Shown: in pieces, positions 55,465 through 62,878 of the stretch
How the letters are laid out: the number at the start of each line of letters is the position of its first letter
Numbering within the stretch: the stretch's first letter is position 1
Origin: Erythrobacter donghaensis
GTDB taxonomy: Bacteria > Pseudomonadota > Alphaproteobacteria > Sphingomonadales > Sphingomonadaceae
Assembly (NCBI RefSeq): GCF_002155425.1
Contig: NZ_MUYG01000011.1
Span: 434,001-498,000 of the forward strand
Length of the DNA stretch: 64,000 nucleotides
Direction of reading: 5' to 3'
The notes under the pieces: model-generated
What the model was told of the DNA's origin: nothing
The model's database searches: none
Seen by the model: the letters and a program-made list of their open reading frames with translations, nothing else
Made by a program: the position numbers and the translations under genes

Positions 55465-57633
55465 TCAATTGGTCTTGAAGATGTAGACCGGCCCCACCTC
55501 GACGTTCTGCGCTGCGCCGGCAAAATGCAGCGTGACGGTCGCATCGCCCGCGCCGAAACCGCGCGTGGCGGTGAAGGGCAGGTTCACCATCTGCCACTTG
55601 TCGCCGATCTTGAAGACCTTGTCGCCGAAGCCCTCGTAAGGCGGGGTCGCGCTCTGCATCCGCGCGTAGATCAGGCCCTTGCCGTCGTCGGTCTGGGCGC
55701 TGATCGTGCGCGCAACCACCGCGACCATGAACTGCTCGCCTTCCTTCACTTCGGGCAGGATCGGGATCGCGGTGGTCAGATCCCAGCGGTTTTCGCCGAC
55801 CGCCGTGGTGGTGAAGCGGGTCGCTTTCTGAAGCCAGATTTCGGGGATATCGAGCCCCTCCCAGCGCCCGGCGGTCCCGCCATGCGCCCAGGCGCGATTG
55901 GTGGGATCATTGACCAGCTGGCCGACACTGCGCAGCGCATCGGGCATTTCGATGCTGGCCGGATCCTTGAGGCTCGGCGCAGGCTTGGCGGCAGCGGTGG
56001 TCGTGGTGGACTGGATGCTCGATGCGCCCTTGACCACGATGGTCTGGCCGATCTCCAGCACCTGCTTCGCGCCTGCCAGTTGCAGCGTCACGATCGCATC
56101 GGCCTTGCGGATGCGCTTGTCGGCGCGGGCGGTGACTTCGTACCACTCCCAATCGGTGCCGACGAGGACATTGGTGTCGCCGAACCCGCCATAGGGCGCA
56201 GCGTTTTCCTGAAAGCGCACGCCGATCACGCCCTTGCCGTCCGACCGCTCGGTGCTGACCGCGCGGGCATAGAAGCCGACCGTCACCTGATCGCCGGACT
56301 TGATCTCGTCGAGCAGCGGAATGTTGGTGGCGACGGTGTAAGGGAACGCGCCCTTTGCCTTCACATCGAACACCCGCGCCGCGCCGCCGCCGGGAATATC
56401 CGCCGATTGCCGCGTCCCTCCTTCAAGTTCGGGGCCGTAGCTGGCCCAGTCGATGCGGGTGGGATCGTTGATGAGATCGCCCGGGATTTGCGCATCCAGC
56501 GCGGCGAGTTCGGGCGGCAGCTTGGCCTTGCTGCCTGACGATGCAGCGGGCGCGGGTGCCTGCGCGGCAACAGGAGCAGGGGCAGGCGCTGCCGATCCGC
56601 CCGCCGGTTCTGCTAACCCGACTGCGCCGAGCAGCCCCGGCAGCCAGCGGTTCTTGTTGGAATCATAGAAGGGGAAGGTGTTGCTATAGGCCCACATGCA
56701 GATGCCAATGCCGGTAGGGGCAAAGGCTTCGGTGATCATGCGATGATAGGTCACCCGGTCGGCGAGCGGGATGTGCTTATCATAGGCCCCCACTTCACCC
56801 ATGAATGGGGTTTTGCCGGTGCGGGCGATATAGGCCTCGATACTGGCAACGTCCCGCTCCAGCTGCGCGCGGTCTTCGGCGGTGGGGAAGCTGCGGCCGA
56901 CCGGCGGAATGTCGGGCGCGGTCCATTCCGCACCCTGATGGGTGTAGGCGAAGGGGTCATAGTAGTGGAAGGTCGGGTGGATGTTGCGATCATCCGGCAG
57001 CGGCAGGGTTTCCAGTGACTTGATCCCGCTCCAGTTCTCGCCCCCGATGATCACCGCGCGGGTGGGGTGGAGCTTCCTTACCTCGGCCAGCGACGGAGCG
57101 AGGGTCTGCAAGAGATTGGCGTGTGTGAAGTTCTTGTGCGGCTCGTTCTCGAGCTCGAACCAGAGCGTGTCCTCGGGATAGCCCTTGAAGCGTTCGGAGA
57201 TCTGCTTCCACACGCCCCCATGCCACGCGGCCACGGCCAGCGGATCATCGTGGATCGGGTCGAAGTGGTGGCTGTTGAGGATGACGTTGAGATCCTCGGC
57301 CAGCGCCCAGTCGACGATCTGCTGCACCCGCTTCATCCAGTCGGGATCGACCGTGTAGGGCGGTTTGTCGGAGGATTTGTTGTGCCAACGCACGGGGATG
57401 CGCACGGTGTCGAACCCCGCCGCCTTGATCCGCGCGAAATCGGCCTTGCTGGCGCGCTTGCCGCCCCACGCGCCCTCGGTCGGCGGTTCGAGCGTGTTGC
57501 CCATGTTGATGCAGGTGCCCACCGGCAGGGGCTTTGCGGCAGGCACGGCCTGTGCCACGGCGGCGGACGAGGCCAGCGGCGCCAGCGTGATCGCGGCCAC
57601 CGGCAGCAAAGCGGTGAGCAGTTTGCGTTTCAT
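55465..57633 (-). CDS. GH5 glycosidase with two C-terminal beta modules
   Basis: 722 residues. A Sec signal (LLTALLPVAAITLAPLASSA). The GH5 barrel spans about 35-335: MGNTLEPPTEGAWGG, DTVRIPVRWHN, acid/base Glu164 in FELENEPHKNF and nucleophile Glu280 in PFMGEVGAYD. An Ala/Pro linker (341-370) leads to two related modules (about 385-540 and 570-722) that share phrases such as PYGGFGDTNV / PYEGFGDKVF and DGKGVIGVRF / DGKGLIYARM. They look like carbohydrate-binding domains but I cannot name a CBM family. The target is likely a beta-glucan or mannan rather than plain xylan. It follows the third GH3 gene on the same strand. Confidence 0.88.
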   Translation of the reverse strand: MKRKLLTALLPVAAITLAPLASSAAVAQAVPAAKPLPVGTCINMGNTLEPPTEGAWGGKRASKADFARIKAAGFDTVRIPVRWHNKSSDKPPYTVDPDWMKRVQQIVDWALAEDLNVILNSHHFDPIHDDPLAVAAWHGGVWKQISERFKGYPEDTLWFELENEPHKNFTHANLLQTLAPSLAEVRKLHPTRAVIIGGENWSGIKSLETLPLPDDRNIHPTFHYYDPFAYTHQGAEWTAPDIPPVGRSFPTAEDRAQLERDVASIEAYIARTGKTPFMGEVGAYDKHIPLADRVTYHRMITEAFAPTGIGICMWAYSNTFPFYDSNKNRWLPGLLGAVGLAEPAGGSAAPAPAPVAAQAPAPAASSGSKAKLPPELAALDAQIPGDLINDPTRIDWASYGPELEGGTRQSADIPGGGAARVFDVKAKGAFPYTVATNIPLLDEIKSGDQVTVGFYARAVSTERSDGKGVIGVRFQENAAPYGGFGDTNVLVGTDWEWYEVTARADKRIRKADAIVTLQLAGAKQVLEIGQTIVVKGASSIQSTTTTAAAKPAPSLKDPASIEMPDALRSVGQLVNDPTNRAWAHGGTAGRWEGLDIPEIWLQKATRFTTTAVGENRWDLTTAIPILPEVKEGEQFMVAVVARTISAQTDDGKGLIYARMQSATPPYEGFGDKVFKIGDKWQMVNLPFTATRGFGAGDATVTLHFAGAAQNVEVGPVYIFKTN

Positions 57634-57692
57634 CTCTCTCTCCCTCTTGGCAGCCGCTTGTCCAGCCTGCCTGTCGATCCTCGTCTAAGCGG

Positions 57693-60221
57693 TCAGCGGC
57701 ACGGCAAGACCTGCTCGGCATCGCTGCCGAGCCGCACTTCGGCGATGGCGTAATCGGCCCGGCCCTCGGTTTCGAGCACGAAGGGCCGATCGAGCCCGGT
57801 CACGTCCGCGCCCTTGTCCCTCAGGCACTTGAGCGGCAGGCCGTAGCGCACATAGCTTTCGGTCGCGGGCAGGGTGACGGCCGCGTAGCCATTCCCCTTC
57901 GGCCCGCGTGCGCCGATCCGGGCGGTGGCGGGGGCATCCCACACCCGCATCGTCACCAGCACCATGACATCGGCATTGGTCTCGCGCGCTACGTCGACGG
58001 GATCGAGATTGCCAAGCTGCACGCTCGCCGTGCCGCCCGCGATGGTAAAGCGGCGTGCGCCTTCCTGAACCTTGAAGTTTTCCGCAGTGACCCGCGCCCG
58101 CCCGCCGAGTGCATCGGCGGGGAGGGTGGTGACGCGGGTCTCGACCTCCTGCGCGGAACCCGCGACCCACAGCGACCAGCGCGCCGCCGGGTTTCCGGCG
58201 TTGAACCACAGGCGGCTGTCACCGCCAACGGCGCTGGCATCGAGTTCGGGCAGCGGCGTCCATCTGCCTGATGGCACCGCGTAATCGAGGCCGTAGCCGA
58301 AGGGATAGAGCGTCCCTTCCGCAATCTGCGTGGTGCGCGGCCATGCAGCGGGGAGCTTTCCGGTGAAGTCGAAACGCGGCTTGCCGCTGGCATCGCCCAC
58401 CAGCACATCGGCGACCCCGCCGCCCTCGCTGCCGGGCAGCCAAGCGACCACGAAGGCATCGGCGGCGTTCAACGCGGGGTTCACATAAAGCGGCCGGCCG
58501 GTGATCATCACCGCGACCACCGGAATGCCCTCGGCCTGAAGCTTCTTCATGGTGTCGTAGGGCTTGGTCAGTTCGGGATCGAGCACCAGCGCGGCCCGGT
58601 CACCCTGAAATTCGGCATAGGGGGTCTCGCCGAACACCACCACGGCGGCATCGGGCTTCTCGGCGTAGCTGCCATCGGGGGAGAGCACCGCGCTGCCGCC
58701 GCCCGCCTCAACCGTCTGCTTCAGCCCGCTCCAGATCGAGGTCGCGCCGGGGAAGTGGCTGTTGTCCACCCCGGTGCCCTGCCAGCTCAGCGTCCATCCG
58801 CCCGATTGGCGCGCGATGTCGTCCGCCCCGTCGCCCGCGACCAGCAGCCGTTTGCCCGGCGCGAGCGGAAGAATGCCCTCGTTCTTGAGCAACACCAGCG
58901 ACTTCCTCACCGCCTCGCGCGCCACGGCGCGATGTTCGGGCGCGCCGAGCAACTCGTATTGGCCAGAGAAAGCCCGATCAGACGGCTTGCCCGCCTCGAA
59001 CAGTCCGAGCCGTTCCTTCACCCGCAGGATCCGCGCCACCGCCTCGTCGATCCGGGCCATGGGGATCGCGCCCGCCTTGGCGCGTGCCAGCAGATCCTCG
59101 TAGATCGGCTTCCACGTATCGGGCGCCATATACATGTCGACCCCCGCCATCAGCGCCTGCGGGCAGGATTCGTTGGTGCAGCCTGCGACCTGTCCGTGGG
59201 CGTTCCAGTCCGACACCACAAAGCCGCCGAAATCCATCCGCTCCTTGAGCACGCCGGTGACGAGCGAGTGGTTGCCGGTCATCTTGACCCCTTGCCAGCT
59301 CGAAAAGCTGACCATCACGGTCGAGACGCCCTCGGCGATCGCGGGGCCATAGGGACGCCCATGAATGTCGCGCAGAGCCTCTTCGCTGATCGAGCTGTCG
59401 CCCTGATCCACGCCCCGGTCGGTGCCGCCATCGGCGAGGAAATGCTTGGTCGAGGCGATCACATAAGGCCCGGCGAGCAGGTTGTCGCCCGTCGGCGGCC
59501 CCTGAAGCCCGCGCACCATCGCCCCGACATAGGAGGCGACGAGATCGGGGTCCGAAGAATAGCCCTCATAAGCGCGGCCCCATCGGAAGTCCTGCGGCAC
59601 CGCGACGGTCGGCGCGAAGGTCCATTCCTGCCCGGTGACGCGGATTTCCTTGGCGGTGACCGCGCCGATCCGCTCGATCAGCGCCGGATCACGCATCGCG
59701 CCAAGGCCAATATTGTGCGGGAAGATCGTCGCCCCGATGATGTTCGAATGGCCGTGCACCGCATCGGTGCCCCAGATCATCGGTATGCCGACCCCGCCGT
59801 CCGAGCGGTCGACCGACGCGAGGTAGAATTCGTCCGCCGCCTTCAGCCAGTCGGGCGCGGGCGACAGGTCATTGCCGTTGGGCCCGGAATTGCCGCCCAC
59901 CAGCAGCGAGCCGAGCTTGTACTTGCGGAAATCCTCCGGCGTGACGCAGCACAGATCGGCCTGCACCAACTGGCCGACCTTCTCCTCGATCGTCATGCGC
60001 GCGATCAGATCGGCGATGCGCGCCTCGGCAGCGGGGCGGGTGGGGACGGGGTAGGTGTAGGCTGGCCATAGTTCGGGATGGGCCGTGCCCGGCGCTTCAG
60101 GCGTGGCTGGCTCCGAGGCGTGCGGATGCGCCGTTTCGGCCAGCGCGGCCGGAGCGATGCTCGCCGCAGCGAGCAATCCCGCAACAAGGCGCAGCTGTGT
60201 GCGACCCGAATGGCCCGTCAT
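57693..60221 (-). CDS. GH3 beta-glucosidase/exo-beta-glucanase C
   Basis: 842 residues with a Sec signal (LVAGLLAAASIAPAALA). It is of a different GH3 branch from the other two: LIARMTIEEKVGQLVQADLC, GTDAVHGHSNIIGATIFPHN, STKHFLADGGTDRGVDQGD, nucleophile Asp in FVVSDWNAHGQV and a long C-terminal domain (about 660-842), as in exo-1,3/1,4-beta-glucanases. It probably works with the GH5 downstream (59-bp gap, same strand) on a beta-glucan. It is controlled by an operator 44 bp upstream and perhaps a second 200 bp upstream. Confidence 0.92.
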   Translation of the reverse strand: MTGHSGRTQLRLVAGLLAAASIAPAALAETAHPHASEPATPEAPGTAHPELWPAYTYPVPTRPAAEARIADLIARMTIEEKVGQLVQADLCCVTPEDFRKYKLGSLLVGGNSGPNGNDLSPAPDWLKAADEFYLASVDRSDGGVGIPMIWGTDAVHGHSNIIGATIFPHNIGLGAMRDPALIERIGAVTAKEIRVTGQEWTFAPTVAVPQDFRWGRAYEGYSSDPDLVASYVGAMVRGLQGPPTGDNLLAGPYVIASTKHFLADGGTDRGVDQGDSSISEEALRDIHGRPYGPAIAEGVSTVMVSFSSWQGVKMTGNHSLVTGVLKERMDFGGFVVSDWNAHGQVAGCTNESCPQALMAGVDMYMAPDTWKPIYEDLLARAKAGAIPMARIDEAVARILRVKERLGLFEAGKPSDRAFSGQYELLGAPEHRAVAREAVRKSLVLLKNEGILPLAPGKRLLVAGDGADDIARQSGGWTLSWQGTGVDNSHFPGATSIWSGLKQTVEAGGGSAVLSPDGSYAEKPDAAVVVFGETPYAEFQGDRAALVLDPELTKPYDTMKKLQAEGIPVVAVMITGRPLYVNPALNAADAFVVAWLPGSEGGGVADVLVGDASGKPRFDFTGKLPAAWPRTTQIAEGTLYPFGYGLDYAVPSGRWTPLPELDASAVGGDSRLWFNAGNPAARWSLWVAGSAQEVETRVTTLPADALGGRARVTAENFKVQEGARRFTIAGGTASVQLGNLDPVDVARETNADVMVLVTMRVWDAPATARIGARGPKGNGYAAVTLPATESYVRYGLPLKCLRDKGADVTGLDRPFVLETEGRADYAIAEVRLGSDAEQVLPCR

Positions 60222-60264
60222 ATCCCTCTCCCGTGGCGGCGATGCCCGCCATGCCCGCGCTGTT

Positions 60265-60278
60265 TGCTAACGCTAACA
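60265..60278. promoter_or_regulatory. LacI-type operator, site 5
   Basis: TGCTAACGCTAACA, 11 of 14 matches, with both half-sites in TAAC/GCTAA form. It is 44 bp before the GH3 C start. Confidence 0.72.
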
Positions 60279-60422
60279 TCAATGTTGGAAAATCTCGCCC
60301 GCGAAGTCAATGCGGCTGCGCGAGAGCATCTTACGTTACGCGCAGCGCATTCCACAAAAGGTTCGTGTAAACAGAGGAATGCGCGCGAGAGAAATACGAA
60401 TGCAGCGTGTTGGATGATAAAA

Positions 60423-60436
60423 TGATAGCGATACCA
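60423..60436. promoter_or_regulatory. LacI-type operator, site 6
   Basis: TGATAGCGATACCA, 12 of 14 matches. It lies in the same 249-bp gap as site 5, 158 bp centre to centre, close to 15 helical turns, and 35 bp past the NUDIX stop. It could act as an auxiliary site for looping. Confidence 0.7.
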
Positions 60437-60470
60437 TATGCTGCCGCGCGCCTCCCGCGATTCGCCCGTT

Positions 60471-61253
60471 TCAACCCCGCGCGACGTTCTCCAGCAGTTC
60501 GGCGGTGACCGGATAGCCAGCATCGCCGAGGATCGTCAGCCAGGATTGCCCGCCTTCTTCGACCACTTGCGGCATGATCGTGCGAACGGGGATCGCCTCG
60601 GCCTGCGCGCGCGCTTCTTCGTAGCTGGCGAAAAGCGCAAGCCGTTCGAGATTGCGGCGGGTGGGGAAGATCAGCTTGATCTCGCCGCGCGCCGCCGCAT
60701 CGAGCGCGCCCTGCGCGGTCGTCCAGAACAAGTGGGTGTTCTCGGCATGGTCGATCGACACGTCCACGTCGCCGGTGCCGAGATTGGCGAGGTAGAAGCG
60801 GGTGTCATAGACGCGCCCGATGTTCTCATTCTTGGGAAACCAGCGCGCGAAGGGCGTGATCTGCGCCAGATCGAGTTGCCAGCCGAACGCCGCGAGCACC
60901 GGGGCCAGCGCGCCGGTCTCGGCCAGCATCGCCCGCGCGGCGGCGGCGCTGGCAGCGGTGATGTCGCCCGCGAGGCCGAGCGCGAGGCCGGTCTCCTCCA
61001 GCGTCTCGCGCACCGCGGCGATCTGGTGCGCGGCTTCATCCGGCGAGAGGCCTGCGACTGTCGCAACCGTCTCACCCAGCGCATAATCCGCTGGATCGAC
61101 GCGCCCGCCGGGAAACACTGCCATGCCGCCCGCAAAGGTCATGTTGCGAGAGCGCACGGTCATCAGCACTTCCGGCGCGGCCCCGTCGGGCGCGTTGCGG
61201 AAGATGATGATGGTGGCGGCGGGAATGCCCTCTCGGCCGGAATCGCTGGTCAT
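60471..61253 (-). CDS. NUDIX hydrolase
   Basis: 260 residues from the ATG at 61253; the frame is open far upstream and the start is not firmly fixed. IIIFRNAPDGAAPEVLMTVRS and GGMAVFPGGRVDPADY open the fold, and the NUDIX box ends in AVRETLEETGLALG (REtlEEtG core). The insert between GG and the box and the C-terminal helical extension fit the NUDT19/CoA-type alphaproteobacterial group. It hydrolyses a nucleoside-diphosphate-linked compound; substrate unknown. Not part of the xylan regulon by position of the operators. Confidence 0.85.
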   Translation of the reverse strand: MTSDSGREGIPAATIIIFRNAPDGAAPEVLMTVRSRNMTFAGGMAVFPGGRVDPADYALGETVATVAGLSPDEAAHQIAAVRETLEETGLALGLAGDITAASAAAARAMLAETGALAPVLAAFGWQLDLAQITPFARWFPKNENIGRVYDTRFYLANLGTGDVDVSIDHAENTHLFWTTAQGALDAAARGEIKLIFPTRRNLERLALFASYEEARAQAEAIPVRTIMPQVVEEGGQSWLTILGDAGYPVTAELLENVARG

Positions 61254-61419
61254 TGCGGCAAAGAATGGCCCTGCGGCACGCCCTTGCCAAGAGCCAAGGC
61301 GCGTTCCTGCCGCTTCATCGTCCCGGAAGTGCGAAGATGTGTCGGGCTGCTTTACACATGCCTCCTCGTTCACCTCAGGCTGAAGTCGAAAAATGGCGGA
61401 TTTCCGTGGTTTCTCGCGT

Positions 61420-61436
61420 TTGGCACGCGCTGTGCA
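61420..61436 (+). promoter_or_regulatory. Sigma-54-like (-24/-12) promoter
   Basis: TTGGCACG-CGCT-GTGCA against the consensus YTGGCACG-N4-TTGCW: one mismatch, with the invariant GG and GC spaced by 10 bp. It points right, toward the terminator-ended stretch at 61447-61556. Confidence 0.5.
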
Positions 61437-61446
61437 TTGGATGGAG

Positions 61447-61556
61447 CGGTCCCAAATGGTCTTCGACGCGAGGCGCGACCCTTCCTGGTCTCCGGGTTGC
61501 GCCAACCGCGAAAAACAAAAAACGCTCCGCACTGGTCCTGCGGAGCGTTTTTTTTG
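61447..61556 (+). ncRNA. Candidate small RNA
   Basis: A ~110-nt stretch between a sigma-54-like promoter and a strong intrinsic terminator. It can fold an inner hairpin with 10-bp arms GGCGCGACCC (61472-61481) and GGGTTGCGCC (61494-61503, one G-U), then the terminator stem. No ribosome site and ORF fits. The transcript start is estimated at 12 bp after the GC element. No known RNA family recognised. Confidence 0.4.
61519..61556 (+). terminator. Strong rho-independent terminator
   Basis: An 11-bp perfect stem (AACGCTCCGCA with TGCGGAGCGTT, loop CTGGTCC) followed by eight T. An A run before the stem makes it usable on the minus strand too, but no minus-strand gene ends here. Confidence 0.88.
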
Positions 61557-61584
61557 TTTGTGGGGTGTTTTTGTTAGAGCCTCA

Positions 61585-61800
61585 GGCGCCGGCGCGGGCC
61601 ATCCGGCCCGCTTGGCCTTCCTACGGGGGCCCGGCCCTTTCAGGGCCACCCCTCCGGGCGCGCGGTCGCGCTTGCGGCCCTGCGGGCCGAAAAAGCGCCC
61701 CAATCGAAGGATGTGCTGATTCCGGTCGCGAAGCGACCGCAAGGCCGACCGGCCGTCGCGCCTTATGGCGCGGAAGCCAAGGCGGACGGATGTCCGCCGC
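61585..61800. repeat. Dense array of short hairpins
   Basis: At least six stem-loops in about 200 bp: GCGGGCC-ATCC-GGCCCGC (61594), GGCCCT-TTC-AGGGCC (61633), GGCCC-TGC-GGGCC (near 61677), CGGTCGC-GAA-GCGACCG (61723), CGCGCC-TTAT-GGCGCG (61757) and GGCGGAC-GGAT-GTCCGCC (61781). The units are not copies of each other. Function unknown. Confidence 0.6.
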
Positions 61801-61819
61801 CCGGCGTCTGAGGGCTCAA

Positions 61820-61855
61820 ACAAAAAACGAGGACGCACCCCCGGATGGGGGTGCG
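61820..61855 (-). terminator. Terminator of the bolA-grxD operon
   Basis: On the minus strand a 9-bp stem (CGCACCCCC with GGGGGTGCG, loop ATCC) begins 6 bp past the glutaredoxin stop; a T run follows after 7 bases (TCCTCGTTTTTT). The gap before the T run makes it a less ideal terminator. Confidence 0.6.
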
Positions 61856-61860
61856 AAAAC

Positions 61861-62187
61861 TCAGGCAGTCTTCACGCCGCTCTGATCGAGCAGCTGCTGC
61901 AATTCGCCCGCCTCAAACATCTCCATCATGATGTCGCTGCCGCCGACGAATTCGCCCTTTACATAAAGCTGCGGGATCGTCGGCCAGTCGGAGAAGGCCT
62001 TGATCCCCTGGCGCACTTCCATGTCCTGCAACACGTCCACGCTTTCATAGGCGACGCCGCAATGATCGAGGATCGCAACCGCGCGGCTGGAAAAGCCGCA
62101 TTGCGGGAACAGCGGGGTGCCCTTCATGAACAGCACCACGTCATTGCTGGTGACGAGATCGGAAATGCGGGAATTGGCGTCGGACAT
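61861..62187 (-). CDS. grxD: Monothiol glutaredoxin, Grx4 family
   Basis: 108 residues from the ATG at 62187. The CGFS active site is in [16 protein letters not shown], followed by [20 protein letters not shown], which binds glutathione. Grx4-type proteins bind and deliver [2Fe-2S] clusters and form complexes with BolA, whose gene is just upstream. Length is normal for the family. An in-frame ATG at 62226 would add 13 His/Ala-rich residues and is less likely. Confidence 0.94.
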   Translation of the reverse strand: MSDANSRISDLVTSNDVVLFMKGTPLFPQCGFSSRAVAILDHCGVAYESVDVLQDMEVRQGIKAFSDWPTIPQLYVKGEFVGGSDIMMEMFEAGELQQLLDQSGVKTA

Positions 62188-62228
62188 GGCGGCTTGAGCC
62201 CCTGATGCGTGTGGGTGACTATGCAAGG

Positions 62229-62462
62229 TTACTTGGGGACCACGGTGGTGACTTGCAAGGCGTGCAGCACCCCGCCCATCCGCCCGCCGAGCGCGTTGTA
62301 GACCAGCTTGTGCTGAGCAACCCGGCTCAGACCGGCGAATTGCGGGGCGGTGACGGTGGCGGCCCAGTGATCGTCATCGCCTGCCAGATCGCGCAGTTCC
62401 ACGGTCGCGCCGGGCAGGGCAGCGAGGATCGCCTCTTCGATCTGGGTCGCCGTCATCGGCAT
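62229..62462 (-). CDS. bolA: BolA family protein
   Basis: 77 residues, short form of BolA. The family core [20 protein letters not shown] and the helix [20 protein letters not shown] with the conserved His near the end (LHALQV) are present. BolA partners monothiol glutaredoxin in iron-sulfur cluster handling; the glutaredoxin gene follows 41 bp later on the same strand. The gene lies 3 bp after the DUF1476 gene. Confidence 0.92.
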   Translation of the reverse strand: MPMTATQIEEAILAALPGATVELRDLAGDDDHWAATVTAPQFAGLSRVAQHKLVYNALGGRMGGVLHALQVTTVVPK

Positions 62463-62465
62463 GGC

Positions 62466-62789
62466 TCAGACCTCGCCGAACAGCTGGCGGCGCGCCTCGA
62501 CCGTCATGTCTTCCAGCTTGGCGCGGATATCGGCCTCGGTGATGTCGGTCTGCGCGGCGGTGAGATCGCCCAGCAGCTTGCGCACGACGTCCTCGTCACC
62601 CGATTCCTCGAAATCGGCCTGCACCACCGCCTTGCGATAGGCGTCGGTTTCTTCCGGCGTGAGGTTCATCAGGCCCGCCGCCCATTCGCCGAGCAGCTTG
62701 TTGCGGCGTGCGGCGATGCGGAAGGCGGTTTCACCCTCGAGCGCGAAATGGGCCTCCTCGGCGCGTTCGCGGTCCTTGAAATCGGTCAT
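62466..62789 (-). CDS. DUF1476 protein, ATPase zeta-inhibitor family
   Basis: 107 residues from the ATG at 62789. Starts MTDFKDRERAEEAHFALEGE and continues with FRIAARRNKLLGEWAAGLMN and VVQADFEESGDEDVVRKLL, the DUF1476 pattern. In Paracoccus the homologue (zeta subunit) inhibits F1Fo-ATPase hydrolysis through its N-terminal helix. Mostly helical, no export signal. The first in a three-gene leftward run with bolA and grxD. The inhibitor role here is by homology only. Confidence 0.88.
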   Translation of the reverse strand: MTDFKDRERAEEAHFALEGETAFRIAARRNKLLGEWAAGLMNLTPEETDAYRKAVVQADFEESGDEDVVRKLLGDLTAAQTDITEADIRAKLEDMTVEARRQLFGEV

Positions 62790-62878
62790 GTGCTGTGTGT
62801 CCCTTCGGATACGATCCTTGGGGCAGCGATAGAGGGGTGGGCGCGCGGCTTCAAGCGGGAAGCCGCGCACACAAGTTC

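Larger units (their letters stand above)
61254..61860. other. 607-bp gene-free gap with sRNA signals and hairpins
   Basis: No credible protein gene. From left to right: a possible NUDIX leader, a sigma-54-like promoter (61420-61436), a candidate small RNA (about 61447-61556) with a strong terminator, then about 260 bp packed with short GC-rich hairpins, and the terminator of the glutaredoxin operon. Confidence 0.6.
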
